From Planctomycetota bacterium (GTDB lineage: Bacteria > Planctomycetota > Phycisphaerae > WQYP01): DNA of 41,738 bases. The position numbers were made by a program, and so were the translations under genes. The DNA lies in NCBI GenBank assembly GCA_021800165.1, contig JAJYZF010000032.1:1-41738 (forward strand), written 5' to 3'. This document shows, in pieces, positions 22,426 through 31,528 of this stretch (position 1 is the stretch's first letter; each line of letters opens with the position of its first letter). A model generated the notes under the pieces. It was not told where the DNA came from and ran no database searches. It saw only the letters and a program-made list of their open reading frames with translations.

Positions 22426-22905
22426 GTGAAGTTTATTCTCGTTGATCGCTTGCTTTCCGTGGAGCCGGCCCGGAGCATTAAAATGGCTAAGCAGGTCAGC
22501 ATGGCGGAGGAATATCTGGCCGATCATTTTCCGCGTTTCCCGGTATTGCCGGGTGTGCTGATGTTGGAAGCGGCGGTCCAGGCGGCGGCATGGGTGGTAC
22601 GGGAGTGGGATCAATTCCATCATTCGGTGATTGTGTTGCGGGGAGTGTGGGGTATTCGGTATGGGGCCTTTGTGGAGCCTGGGGCCACCCTTGTCGTGCA
22701 GGCGGATGTCATCAAGTTGGAATCCGGCAAAAGTGAGTTTAAAATTCGCGGCACGGTCAGTGATGCGGTGGCCATTCAGGGCCGAATTGAGCTGGCGCAT
22801 CTGAATTTGACCGATCAGGATGCCGGATTGGCCGCTGTGGATGGTGCCATGGTCGCCGCAATGCGCAGTCAATGGCATGAGCTTTCGCGGCGCCTGGGAG
22901 TCTAA
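22426..22905 (+). CDS. 3-hydroxyacyl-ACP dehydratase, FabZ/FabA-like hotdog protein
   Basis: The 159-residue protein shows the hotdog-fold signature HFPRFPVLPGVLMLEAAVQ, with the catalytic-type His at 34 and Glu at 48, as in FabZ and FabA. It should dehydrate 3-hydroxyacyl-ACP, or act as a related thioester enzyme. The start is a GTG (22426) with AGGA about ten bases upstream. The acyl carrier protein gene follows after 79 bases, so enzyme and carrier are probably co-expressed. The C-terminal third (DAVAIQGRIELAHLNLTDQD) is less conserved. As no FabH, FabF or FabG is nearby, the pair may serve a specialised lipid rather than bulk fatty acid synthesis; that is inference. Confidence 0.85.
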   Translation: MKFILVDRLLSVEPARSIKMAKQVSMAEEYLADHFPRFPVLPGVLMLEAAVQAAAWVVREWDQFHHSVIVLRGVWGIRYGAFVEPGATLVVQADVIKLESGKSEFKIRGTVSDAVAIQGRIELAHLNLTDQDAGLAAVDGAMVAAMRSQWHELSRRLGV

Positions 22906-22984
22906 GGTAAATTTATTGGTGCGGATCACCCTCCCCAATCGTACCGGGGCTGTTGCGTGGACGAGTATTTTGGAGAAATTAGCC

Positions 22985-23371
22985 ATGTCGATGTCGCAAG
23001 ATGAAATCTTTGCCAAGGTGCGGGAAGTATTAACCAATGCCTTGGCGGTAGATGAAGCGGAAGTCACGCCTACGGCCCGCCTGACCGAGGATCTCGGTGC
23101 GGAATCGATTGATTATCTGGATATCACCTTTCAACTGGAAAAGACCTTTGCCATTAAAATTCCCAAAGGGGAACTTATTCCGGAAAGTCTTTTCAGCAAT
23201 CCGGCCTATGTGAGCAATGGCCGCATGACTCCGCAGGGCATGACCGAACTCAAGAGCCGCATGCCGTTTGCGGATTTAAGCGAGTTTGAAAAAGATCCGG
23301 ATGTCAATAAATTTCGCGATGTTTTCACGGTGCAAACTCTGGTCGATTACGTTAAAGCCAAGCTGGGTTGA
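22985..23371 (+). CDS. Acyl carrier protein, extended form
   Basis: The 128-residue product begins MSMSQDEIFAKVREVL and carries the phosphopantetheine attachment motif DLGAESIDYLD with Ser41 (usual form DSLD). Helix I, the Ser-bearing helix II (LDITFQLEKTFAIKIP) and the closing helix (VQTLVDYVKAKLG) are in the right order. Between them lies an insertion of about 45 residues (about 62-108, GELIPESLFSNPAYV onward) that ordinary ACPs of about 78 residues lack. The ATG at 22985 is chosen over a frame open to 22820 because GGAG lies ten bases upstream and the protein then starts at helix I. It lies between the dehydratase and folC. Confidence 0.9.
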   Translation: MSMSQDEIFAKVREVLTNALAVDEAEVTPTARLTEDLGAESIDYLDITFQLEKTFAIKIPKGELIPESLFSNPAYVSNGRMTPQGMTELKSRMPFADLSEFEKDPDVNKFRDVFTVQTLVDYVKAKLG

Positions 23372-23425
23372 TGGTATTTTCGGTCCTAAATTGCCTTTTT
23401 GGTGCCTATATGTTAGGATGTCATT

Positions 23426-24946
23426 ATGGCACTGATAAGCAGAACCAAACCGCGTAAAACCTCTCCCCGTAACTCTGGCCGTGGTCGCGCTGCGGTGAAG
23501 GCCCCGGCGCGGGCAACAAGGGGGCGTCCGCGCTCGTCATCGGCACCAGCGGCCAAGTCTACCGGGACGTCACCGACGGTGGCTGCGGCTAAGCCGGATA
23601 AGGCCTATCTGCGGGCGCTGGAATTTCTGCATTCGCATACCGATTACGAACGCATGAGGGTGGTGCGTTATAACACCACCACCTTTAATCTGGATCGCAT
23701 GCGCCTGCTCCTGAAATATCTGGACAATCCGCATTTGCGGTTCAAAAGTGTGCATGTCGCGGGCACCAAAGGCAAAGGCAGTACCTGTACCATGGTGGCG
23801 GCGATGCTGCAAAGTGCAGGGTTTAAAACCGGTTTGTACACCAGTCCGCATCTGCTCAATATCCGTGAAAGGATTGTGATTGATGGGGAGATGGTCAGCA
23901 CGCACGATCTGGTGCGGCTGGTTAAGAAGATCGAGCCGATTGTCCGAAAAATGAGCAACGATCCGCCCACCTTCTTTGAAATTTTAACGGCCATGGCGTT
24001 TTCCTATTTCGCGGATCAGAACGTGCAGATCGCTGTTATCGAGACGGGTTTGGGCGGCCGGCTGGATTCGACCAATGTCATTATGCCCGAAGTGACGGCC
24101 ATCACGAATATCAGCCTGGATCACATGGCCATTCTGGGCAACACCGTGGCCCGCATCGCCGAGGAAAAAGCGGGAATCTTCAAAAAAGATATTCCCGCGT
24201 TGTCTTGCGATCAGCCGGCGGAGGTCAAGGCGGCTCTGGAAAAAATCGCCCGTCAGACCAAAGCCCCGTTGCACTTTGTGGGCAGCGATATTGAATTCTC
24301 CTATCGTTTTGAGATTACACGGCAGGCCGGGGCCTTGGTTCGCGTCACCCTTATTACCGAGCGTTCGCATTTTGAGCATGTCACCGTTCCGTTAATCGGT
24401 GAACATCAGGCCGTGAATTGTGGGCTGGCGCTGGCGATTCTCGATCGGCTCAAAGGTCGAGGCTTGGCCTTCGACGATCTTAAAGCATTGGAGGGATTGG
24501 AACGCGTGAAGCTCCCCGGCCGCATTGAGATGGTCTGGCCGAATCCGCGCGTGATCATTGATGGAGCTCACAACGCCGCCTCGGTGCAGGCCCTGTTTCG
24601 CGGCATCAGCCAATATATTGCCTATGACAGCATGGTGGTTATTTTTGGTTGCAATTCGGACAAGGACATTGACGGCATGTTGGAACAAGTTTCGCTGGGT
24701 GCCGACAAGGTTATCTTTACCCGAGCCCAAAATAATCCCAAGAGTGCCAGTCCTGAAGAACTTTCTTCGTTGTATGTGGAACGCTTTGGCAAAATGGCCC
24801 AGGTGGCCCAAAACTTCCAGGAGGCGATGTCGATTGCGACGCGGGCGATCACCCGTGAAGACCTGGTGACGGTAACGGGGTCATTTTATCTCATCGGAGA
24901 AGCCAAACGGCACTTCATGGAAACCGGCGCTGCAACGGGTGCATAA
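23426..24946 (+). CDS. folC: Folylpolyglutamate/dihydrofolate synthase
   Basis: FolC adds glutamate to folates in the cytoplasm, using ATP. Key parts are the N-terminal segment RYNTTTFNLDRMRLLLKYL, the ATP P-loop GTKGKGST (113-120), the TSPHLLNIRERI motif, the metal-binding ETGLGGRLDSTN, the NISLDHMAILG segment, and the C-terminal VIIDGAHNAASVQALF and VFGCNSDKDIDGML. The first 57 residues are basic, Ala/Pro/Ser-rich and not part of the fold; without them the length fits the family. A Met within the frame could start a shorter form, but none lies between residue 1 and the conserved part, so the extension seems real. ACP lies 54 bases upstream. Confidence 0.95.
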   Translation: MALISRTKPRKTSPRNSGRGRAAVKAPARATRGRPRSSSAPAAKSTGTSPTVAAAKPDKAYLRALEFLHSHTDYERMRVVRYNTTTFNLDRMRLLLKYLDNPHLRFKSVHVAGTKGKGSTCTMVAAMLQSAGFKTGLYTSPHLLNIRERIVIDGEMVSTHDLVRLVKKIEPIVRKMSNDPPTFFEILTAMAFSYFADQNVQIAVIETGLGGRLDSTNVIMPEVTAITNISLDHMAILGNTVARIAEEKAGIFKKDIPALSCDQPAEVKAALEKIARQTKAPLHFVGSDIEFSYRFEITRQAGALVRVTLITERSHFEHVTVPLIGEHQAVNCGLALAILDRLKGRGLAFDDLKALEGLERVKLPGRIEMVWPNPRVIIDGAHNAASVQALFRGISQYIAYDSMVVIFGCNSDKDIDGMLEQVSLGADKVIFTRAQNNPKSASPEELSSLYVERFGKMAQVAQNFQEAMSIATRAITREDLVTVTGSFYLIGEAKRHFMETGAATGA

Positions 24947-25378
24947 GCCGGCGTCGTCGTGTCTGGGCCACGGCGGCGGGAGTTGGGGAACAAATTGCCG
25001 GGTATCGTCTTGCGTAAGTTGTTCGAGCCAAGGGTCGTCGGCCAAGTGGTAATCGGCGTTTTTGGCTTTGGGGCACGGCAGGTGGTTGTAGCACCGCGAC
25101 CGTGCCAAGTGCCTGATGTTTAAGCATCCTGAGACATTGCCGGTACTTCCGCCCAATCAATGTGCGTAAGGGAATTGTCATTTTGGTTTAAAAATGGCCG
25201 TCGAACCGGTTTTTGTGCCGATATTGGTGATCTTTTCGGCGTTGGGCATGAGGATTGCTTGCGAGCTACATGGAACTGGGTACAATTTCCGCCTTTGGTA
25301 CCCTAGGCCAGTTGGAACTGGTCCTTGTGTAAAAAACAGGCGGTTGAGTTGGGTACTTTGTATAGGAGTTTATTCACC
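24947..25378. other. Upstream region of glnN, no gene
   Basis: About 430 bases. Minus-strand frames at 24881-25156 and 24915-25181 overlap each other and the end of folC, are rich in Pro, Arg and Cys, and show no domain. The last 120 bases hold the promoter-like elements listed separately and AGGAG near 25363 before the glnN ATG. Confidence 0.4.
25259..25321 (+). promoter_or_regulatory. Candidate glnN promoter and operator-like palindrome
   Basis: TTGCGA (25259-25264) and TACAAT (25281-25286) are 16 bases apart. Downstream lies the inverted repeat CCAGTT-GG-AACTGG (25308-25321), and GGAACTGG also occurs as a direct repeat at 25272 and 25314. The palindrome would be in the leader, where a nitrogen-responsive repressor could bind; the regulator is not known. 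Confidence 0.4.
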
Positions 25379-27574
25379 ATGGGTTCATCCACCGCTCGCC
25401 GGGCCGCCATTGCGGCCATGACCAATTTTAAAACACTTGCGCCGCGCATTAATTACAAAACCACGCCCCTCCATGAGATCTACGCTTCCAATGTGTTTAG
25501 CGAAGAAGTGCAAAGGCAGCGTTTGCCCAAGCCGGTTTTTAAGAAACTCCAACAGACGATCAAAAAAGGTGTAGCCATTGATCCGGCCATTGCCGATGCG
25601 GTGGCCGTGGCCATGCGTGATTGGGCGATCGAAAAAGGAGCCACACACTACACGCATTTATTTTATCCCATGACCGGCATAACGGCGGAAAAGCACGACA
25701 GTTTTGTAGCACCGACGGAGAGTGGCGGGGCGGTTCTGGAATTTTCCGGCAAGGAACTCGTCAAGGGTGAACCGGATGCGTCGTCCTTCCCGTCCGGTGG
25801 CTTGCGGGCCACGTTTGAAGCCCGCGGTTACACCGCTTGGGATCCCACCTCGCCGGCTTACATTGCAGAAAACCCCAACGGTACCACGCTGGTCATTCCG
25901 ACGGCGTTTTTCTCGTGGACGGGCGAAGCCTTGGATAAAAAGGTGCCGCTCCTGCGATCGATGGAGGCCCTGTCGCATCAGGCCATTCGTGTCCTGCGGC
26001 TTTTTGGAGATACCACCGCCAGCAAAGTCTTCACCACGGTCGGACCGGAACAGGAGTACTTCCTGATTGACAAAAATTTCTACTGGGCCCGCCCCGACCT
26101 GATCAACTGCGGCCGCACCCTTTTTGGCGCTAAACCGCCCAAAGGGCAGGAAATGGAAGATCAGTATTTCGCGGCTATTCCCGAACGTGTTCTAGCCTGC
26201 ATGTTGGAAGTGGAACAGGAACTTTACAAGTTGGCGGTGCCGGTGAAAACCCGTCACAACGAAGTGGCACCTTCGCAATATGAAATTGCTCCAATTTTTG
26301 AAAACAGCAATCTGGCCCATGACCATCAAATGCTAACCATGGCCACCCTGACGAAAACCGCGGACAAATACGGCTTGGCGTGCCTGCTGCATGAAAAGCC
26401 GTTTGCGGGCGTGAACGGTTCGGGCAAGCACAACAATTGGTCGATGTCGACTGATACCGGCGAAAATTTGCTCAACCCTGGGGATACCCCACACGCCAAT
26501 GCCCAATTTCTGGTCTTTTGTGCGGCGGTAATCCGGGCGGTCAACAAATATGCCGCATTGTTGCGTGTGGCCATTGCCTCGGCCGGCAATGATCATCGCT
26601 TGGGTGCCAATGAAGCTCCGCCGGCGATCATTTCCATTTACCTTGGCGATCAATTGCAGGATATTATGGACCAGATCGAAGGCGGTGGTGCCAAGTCCAG
26701 CAAACAGGGCGGACATATGGAGGTCGGCGTTACCGTGTTGCCGAAGATCCCGCGCGAGGCTGGCGATCGCAACCGTACTTCTCCCTTTGCTTTTACGGGC
26801 AATAAGTTTGAATTCCGCGCGGTTTCCGCCAATCAATCGATTGCCGGACCGAATACCGTGCTCAACACCATTGTCGCCGAATCCCTGGACTACGTCGCCA
26901 CCAAGCTGGAGGCGGATAAAGCCGCCGGCAAAGACTTTAACAAGTCGGTGCAGAAGTTGCTCTCGGATATGATCAAGGAAAACAAGCAGGTGATTTTCAA
27001 CGGCGACAACTATACCGCCGAATGGCATAAGGAAGCGGAAAAACGCGGCTTGCCGAATTTCAAAACCACGGTGGATGCCATGCCGGCCCTCATCACAAAG
27101 GAATCCGTTGCGCTGTTTACCAAGTACAAGGTGCTCAACGAAAAGGAACTCCACAGCCGGTACGAAATTTATCTGGAAAATTACAACAAAACCGTGACCA
27201 TTGAAGCCCAGATGACCGCGACGATGGCCCGTACCATGATTATTCCCGCCGGGTTCAAATACCAGCAGGAGGTTGCCGCATCAATCACCGCCGCCAAGGA
27301 AGCCGGCATGACCAAAGCGGCGCTTGCGGATCAGGAATCCTTGCTGGCTGATATCACCGCCACGGTCAGTTCACTGCAAAAGACCACGGCCGCTTTGGCC
27401 CATGCTCTGGAGCATCATAACAGCGGCGATGCGATGGCTCATGCCAAGTATTGCAAAGGCACGGTGATTCCGGCAATGAATGCCGTACGTGCGGCCGGTG
27501 ATAAACTGGAAATGCTTATTTCCGATGATGAATGGCCGCTGCCGACCTACCGGGAAATGTTATTCATTAAATGA
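25379..27574 (+). CDS. glnN: Glutamine synthetase type III
   Basis: GlnN makes glutamine from glutamate, ammonia and ATP in the cytoplasm. At 731 residues it has the length of type III enzymes, about 250 more than GlnA type I. Segments typical of the family are [19 protein letters not shown], the catalytic [25 protein letters not shown], the [16 protein letters not shown] loop (His in the active site), [13 protein letters not shown], and the C-terminal helical part. The ATG at 25379 is used because AGGAG precedes it; the frame stays open to 25325. No other nitrogen genes are adjacent. A terminator follows, shared with the convergent lspA. Confidence 0.96.
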   Translation: MGSSTARRAAIAAMTNFKTLAPRINYKTTPLHEIYASNVFSEEVQRQRLPKPVFKKLQQTIKKGVAIDPAIADAVAVAMRDWAIEKGATHYTHLFYPMTGITAEKHDSFVAPTESGGAVLEFSGKELVKGEPDASSFPSGGLRATFEARGYTAWDPTSPAYIAENPNGTTLVIPTAFFSWTGEALDKKVPLLRSMEALSHQAIRVLRLFGDTTASKVFTTVGPEQEYFLIDKNFYWARPDLINCGRTLFGAKPPKGQEMEDQYFAAIPERVLACMLEVEQELYKLAVPVKTRHNEVAPSQYEIAPIFENSNLAHDHQMLTMATLTKTADKYGLACLLHEKPFAGVNGSGKHNNWSMSTDTGENLLNPGDTPHANAQFLVFCAAVIRAVNKYAALLRVAIASAGNDHRLGANEAPPAIISIYLGDQLQDIMDQIEGGGAKSSKQGGHMEVGVTVLPKIPREAGDRNRTSPFAFTGNKFEFRAVSANQSIAGPNTVLNTIVAESLDYVATKLEADKAAGKDFNKSVQKLLSDMIKENKQVIFNGDNYTAEWHKEAEKRGLPNFKTTVDAMPALITKESVALFTKYKVLNEKELHSRYEIYLENYNKTVTIEAQMTATMARTMIIPAGFKYQQEVAASITAAKEAGMTKAALADQESLLADITATVSSLQKTTAALAHALEHHNSGDAMAHAKYCKGTVIPAMNAVRAAGDKLEMLISDDEWPLPTYREMLFIK

Positions 27575-27607
27575 TCGCCATTGCCGCCGGGGCTTGCTGA
27601 TTTTTCC

Positions 27608-27638
27608 GGGGCCGTATCCTTAAAAAAGATGCGGCCCC
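27608..27638 (+). terminator. Stem-loop terminator between glnN and lspA
   Basis: GGGGCCGTATC (27608-27618) pairs with GATGCGGCCCC (27628-27638) with one T-G wobble around a 9-base loop CTTAAAAAA. On the plus strand it is followed by TATTTATT, a modest U-rich tract. It lies 33 bases after the glnN stop and touches the lspA stop codon. Confidence 0.75.
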
Positions 27639-28228
27639 TATTTATTGCCACCCAGTTGAAACAGCCAGTTGATAATCAGCAGCGGCACGCCGATGCAGAG
27701 CATGGTATCGGCCAGATTAAAATCAAAAGGCCAATGGGTGAGCAGGATAAAATCCCGAACGCGGCCGTGGTTGAAGAGGCGATCATACAAATTGCCCATG
27801 GCCCCGGCTAGAATCAGCCCCAGTGCCACATGAATGATCCATTGCCCCCGCCAGGAACTCATGAACACATACACCACAAAAGCCATGGCCACCAAACTAA
27901 TTAAAATAAACAAGATAGCCAATCCCTGCCCAATGCCGAAGACCGCGCCATTGTTGAGGGTGGTTTCCAGCGTGAGAATATGCGGAATCAAGACTTCTAC
28001 TTTGGAACCCGGACCGTAACCGAGAAAGGCAAATGCCGCGTGTTTGGACCACAGATCAGCAATCAAGCCTCCGATCGCCACGAGTAAGAATCGCAGCCAC
28101 GCTGCTGGGGAAAACATGGCTGGTTCCAGGGAACTCTCATGTTTGGCAAAGACCTCGGTGCCACTATTGTTAGAGTCGTCGGTCGTTGCCGCCGATGGCG
28201 TTGATTCTGCGGGTTTGTTCATAGCCAT
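27638..28228 (-). CDS. lspA: Lipoprotein signal peptidase
   Basis: LspA is the aspartic peptidase of the inner membrane that removes signal peptides from prolipoproteins after lipidation. The 196-residue protein has four membrane segments after a polar N-terminal extension of about 40 residues. The family motifs are DLWSKHAAF in segment one, LNNGAVFGIG, and the two catalytic Asp regions GNLYDRLFNHGRVRDFI and FNLADTML, both intact. The extension (PAESTPSAATTDDSNNS) is longer than usual and acidic/Ser-rich. The start has no strong ribosome binding site; MAMNK offers two close Met codons. The gene stands alone, convergent with glnN. Confidence 0.95.
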   Translation of the reverse strand: MAMNKPAESTPSAATTDDSNNSGTEVFAKHESSLEPAMFSPAAWLRFLLVAIGGLIADLWSKHAAFAFLGYGPGSKVEVLIPHILTLETTLNNGAVFGIGQGLAILFILISLVAMAFVVYVFMSSWRGQWIIHVALGLILAGAMGNLYDRLFNHGRVRDFILLTHWPFDFNLADTMLCIGVPLLIINWLFQLGGNK

Positions 28229-28295
28229 TGATTCACCACGGCATGATTGTAGTCAAAATACCCATCGCTATCCAATGCGTCGGGGGAATTAATGT

Positions 28296-28345
28296 CAGGG
28301 TGACATTTCTATTTCGGTTAGCAGGGTGACATTTCTACTTCTTGA
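28296..28345. repeat. Tandem IS-end fossil
   Basis: CAGGGTGACATTTCTATTTC at 28296-28315 is repeated as CAGGGTGACATTTCTACTTC at 28322-28341, 26 bases apart. The same core is next to the transposase remnant at 472-496. No transposase sequence is adjacent here, so it is a solo end left after deletion or imprecise loss. Confidence 0.55.
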
Positions 28346-28505
28346 CAACAAATATCATCCGCCAAGAGTTGAACCCGCGGGCATGATGCCCTAAAGTCTG
28401 CATCTTGGCCAGATGGCCATGCACAGGGTGCGTATCGGCGGCAATGGAATGGCGGCGGCCTGTTAAAATGAACTGGGCGTCGCAGCCGGGTTAGAGGTTA
28501 AGATC

Positions 28506-29360
28506 ATGGACATGCATGCGGTATGGTGGCTTTTAGAAGTAGCCGGAGCGTCGTTGTTAGGCGGCGTGGTTGGCGCGATCAGCGGCCTGGGCGGTGGCAT
28601 TGTGATTGTGCCGGTGCTGACTATTTTTCTTGGGATGCCCATTATCGACGCCATTGGTGCCAGTATTGTCTCGGTCATTGCGGTATCCAGCGCCGCCGGA
28701 TCGGTGTATGTAAAAGACCATGTTACCAATGTGCGCATTGCCATGTTCTTGGAGCTTTCCACCGCCAGCGGTGCGGTGGTGGGTGCCGCCGTGCTGGCAC
28801 CCATGCTCAACGCTCAGGTTCTTTCGGTCACTTTTGGACTGATGCTGCTGGTGTCCTTAATCCCGGTACTGGCGAACATAGGCGAGGAACTTCCGGCCAA
28901 CATCCGCAATGATCGCATGGCCAACGGGCTGAAATTAAATGGTTCCTATTTTGATAAATTGCTCAAGCGCGAGGTGATGTACAACTGCGCCCATGTTCCG
29001 CCGGCAATGGGTGTCATGGCCCTTGCCGGCATTATGGCTGGGATATTGGGCATCGGCGCTGGCGTGCTCAAGGTGTTGGCCATGGAAATTTTCATGCGTA
29101 TGCCGGCCAAGGTTTCCACGGCCACCAGCAACTTTATGATTGGGGTTACGGCGGCTGCGGCGGCTGGAGTTTATCTGCGGCGGGGCGTTGTGCTGCCGTT
29201 TCTGGTGGTACCGGTGGCGGCGGCGGTGCTGGTGGGGGCGATGTTGGGTACCAAGCTCATGGAGCACATGTCCAACAACCACGTCAAAAAGATATTTGCC
29301 GTGGCCCTGGGCGTTGTCGGTCTGGAAATGCTGTTGCGTGGCCTGGGAGTCAATTTTTAA
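28506..29360 (+). CDS. TauE/SafE-family membrane permease
   Basis: The 284-residue protein has about eight membrane segments in two halves, each with the family's Gly-rich signature: GGVVGAISGLGGGIVIVPVL near the start and AGIMAGILGIGAGVLKVLA in the middle. The family moves organic sulfonates, sulfite or sulfoacetate, and related small anions across the inner membrane; the substrate here cannot be told. The polar loop between the halves (EELPANIRNDRMANGLKLN) is in the cytoplasm or periplasm. AGAGG precedes the ATG. A DUF1634 gene follows after 37 bases, a pairing seen often in bacteria and archaea as I recall, so the two probably work together. Confidence 0.9.
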   Translation: MDMHAVWWLLEVAGASLLGGVVGAISGLGGGIVIVPVLTIFLGMPIIDAIGASIVSVIAVSSAAGSVYVKDHVTNVRIAMFLELSTASGAVVGAAVLAPMLNAQVLSVTFGLMLLVSLIPVLANIGEELPANIRNDRMANGLKLNGSYFDKLLKREVMYNCAHVPPAMGVMALAGIMAGILGIGAGVLKVLAMEIFMRMPAKVSTATSNFMIGVTAAAAAGVYLRRGVVLPFLVVPVAAAVLVGAMLGTKLMEHMSNNHVKKIFAVALGVVGLEMLLRGLGVNF

Positions 29361-29397
29361 TAGCCGGCGGCCACGCCCTGAAAAAATGGAGAACTAT

Positions 29398-29808
29398 ATG
29401 GAAGCCAACATGAAACCCCTCGACGAACGTCCCGAGGGTTCACCCGAGGTGACCAACGAATTTGTCATTCAAGATGTTTCCGGCTGGGTGTTGCGCATTG
29501 GCGTGGCGGTAAGTGTGGCCGTGATGATACTGGGTCTGGCACTGAGCTTTGCTCGCCACCCGCCGAAGGTTAAGTTTATGGAATCAACGCGCTTTCAGGC
29601 CAACCCGGCGATGATCTGGCATGGCGTAATCCATGGGCATGGCGTGGAAATCATTGAGCTGGGTATATTTCTGCTGGTGCTTACCCCCATTATGCGGGTG
29701 GCGATGTCGGTGATTCTGTTTGCGTTTTACGACCATGACTGGCTCTATACGCTCGTCACGCTGGGGGTGCTGCTGTTAACGCTGGCCTCGTTATTGTTTC
29801 TGCGTTAA
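29398..29808 (+). CDS. DUF1634-family membrane protein
   Basis: The 136-residue protein has three membrane segments: GWVLRIGVAVSVAVMILGLAL, then EIIELGIFLLVLTPIMRV, and YTLVTLGVLLLTLASLLFL. The middle one contains the family's GIFLLVLTPIMRV motif. DUF1634 proteins are usually encoded beside TauE/SafE permeases and are thought to be a partner subunit; the mechanism is not known. The ATG at 29398 is chosen over 29386 because GGAGAA lies six bases upstream. Confidence 0.85.
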   Translation: MEANMKPLDERPEGSPEVTNEFVIQDVSGWVLRIGVAVSVAVMILGLALSFARHPPKVKFMESTRFQANPAMIWHGVIHGHGVEIIELGIFLLVLTPIMRVAMSVILFAFYDHDWLYTLVTLGVLLLTLASLLFLR

Positions 29809-29986
29809 AGCTCAATGTGCGACTTGACGGTGCGAACCGGTGCCGACGGAAATTTCCAATCGCCATACGGATGGCTATGGGTACGGGGTGTGATCTCAGG
29901 ACGAGCCGCGGGCACCAAACTATGGTGTTAAACTTTCTGTAACCGGGCGGTGGGTGGGGGCAGGAACCATCAAACGAAAAACCGTA

Positions 29987-29992
29987 TATAAT
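29987..29992 (+). promoter_or_regulatory. TATAAT-like -10 upstream of the aminotransferase
   Basis: A perfect TATAAT lies about 40 bases before the aminotransferase start; no convincing -35 box is placed 16-18 bases upstream. Between 29809 and here no gene is seen. Confidence 0.3.
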
Positions 29993-30033
29993 GGCCGGGC
30001 GTCGGAAACTTGGCCGCGGCGTGTGAAAGATGG

Positions 30034-31428
30034 ATGATGACTATGCCGGAAAAAATAACCGATTTACTTCAGCAGCGCTCCGGGGAGCAATATGAACTGC
30101 ATACGGATTACATCAATCCTGTATTTGTGAAGATGCTGAAAACCATCGGCTTTGACAAAAATTATATTCGCGGCGAAGGCTGCTATTTGTGGGATGCCCA
30201 GGGCAATAAGTATTTGGATATGCTTACCGGATGGGGCGTGTTTATGCTGGGGCGAAATCACCCCAAGATACGGGCGATGTTGAAGGATCTGCTCGACTCT
30301 GCGAGTCCCAACCTGGTGCGCATGGAATGCAGTTTGCTTAGCGGATTGGCGGCTGAAGCATTGGTACGGCATACACCGGAAGGGCTTTCTCGGGTATTTT
30401 TCACCAATAGCGGTGCGGAAACGGTGGAAACCGCGATTAAATTTGCCCGGGCCAATACCGGGCGCAGCGGTCTTGTCTATTGCGACCATGCGTTTCATGG
30501 ATTAACCACGGGTGCATTAGCGCTTAATGGTGCCGATTTTTTCCGCCAACGGTTTGGCCCGCTGCTTCCAGATACTCAGGCCATTCCTTTTAATGATCTG
30601 GCCTCGCTGGAGCAGGCTCTGGCGAAAGAAAATGTGGCCGCTTTTATTCTGGAGCCCATTCAGGGCAAAACCTGCGAGTTGGTGCGCGATGGTTACCTGG
30701 CTGAAGCGCAGCGTTTGTGCAACCGGGCCGGCACGCTGCTGGTGATCGATGAGGTGCAATCGGGGCTGGGCCGCACCGGCAAGTGGTTTTGTTTTCAGCA
30801 CTGGCCCGGGGTGGAGCCGGATATTATTTGCACGGCCAAAGGATTGTCGGGTGGATTTGTGCCGGTGGGAGCGGTGATTACCCGGCCGGGCATTATGGAT
30901 TCGGTTTTTAATTCGCTGGAGCGCTGCGTGGTCCATTCCAACACGTTTGGACAAAACGACATGGCCATGGCGGCGGCTTTGGGCAGTATTCGTGTGATTG
31001 AAGAGGAGAAACTGGTCGAAAATGCGCAAGAGCTGGGGCAATACACTATTTCACGATTGACCGAGATCGGAAAAACCTGTCCGTTTGTAACCGAGGTGCG
31101 CGGCAAAGGCCTGATGTTCGGCATCGATTTTGCCCGACCCAAAGAATCCCTTAAACTCAAATTGGCGTGGGATACCCTGCACAAACTCAATTTTGGTGTG
31201 TTCGGACAGATGATCATCATTCCGCTGCTCAACAAGCATCATATTCTTACGCAAGTGGCGGGGTATCATACCGAGGTGATTAAATTTTTACCCCCGCTGG
31301 TGGCGACACGCGCCGATATGGACTGGTTTTTGACGGCCATGGAAGATGTATTGGCCGATACCCAGCGGGTGCCGGGTGCGGCTTGGAATACCGTGTTTAA
31401 CCTGGCAAAAAATGCGGTAACCGCATGA
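30034..31428 (+). CDS. Class III PLP aminotransferase
   Basis: The product of about 464 residues is a fold-type I enzyme of the acetylornithine/ornithine/4-aminobutyrate group. It shows LWDAQGNKYLDMLTGWGVFM, FFTNSGAETVETAIKFAR, the aromatic-His pair in DHAFHGLTTGAL, the cofactor Asp in LLVIDEVQSGLGRTG, and the PLP Lys in CTAKGLSGGFVPVGAV. It should move an amino group between an omega-amino donor and a keto acid or aldehyde; the substrate is not evident. The start is uncertain (Met codons at 30034, 30037 and 30043). The next gene is an HpnN-like transporter. In hopanoid producers, a related enzyme (HpnO) makes aminobacteriohopanetriol, so a link to hopanoid side chains is possible but not shown. 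Confidence 0.88.
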   Translation: MMTMPEKITDLLQQRSGEQYELHTDYINPVFVKMLKTIGFDKNYIRGEGCYLWDAQGNKYLDMLTGWGVFMLGRNHPKIRAMLKDLLDSASPNLVRMECSLLSGLAAEALVRHTPEGLSRVFFTNSGAETVETAIKFARANTGRSGLVYCDHAFHGLTTGALALNGADFFRQRFGPLLPDTQAIPFNDLASLEQALAKENVAAFILEPIQGKTCELVRDGYLAEAQRLCNRAGTLLVIDEVQSGLGRTGKWFCFQHWPGVEPDIICTAKGLSGGFVPVGAVITRPGIMDSVFNSLERCVVHSNTFGQNDMAMAAALGSIRVIEEEKLVENAQELGQYTISRLTEIGKTCPFVTEVRGKGLMFGIDFARPKESLKLKLAWDTLHKLNFGVFGQMIIIPLLNKHHILTQVAGYHTEVIKFLPPLVATRADMDWFLTAMEDVLADTQRVPGAAWNTVFNLAKNAVTA

Positions 31429-31528
31429 CAAGGAAAGGGGATAGCGGACAATCGGGAATAAGCACCCCGACGGTGCGGCCGTCGCGGTGGTGTGGTATCG
31501 CGGCCCATCGTCCGCTACCTGGGTAAAT

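Noticed and set aside
24881-25181. Overlapping minus-strand frames between folC and glnN
   Set aside because: Pro/Arg/Cys-rich with no pattern, overlapping the end of folC; the region is better read as the glnN leader.
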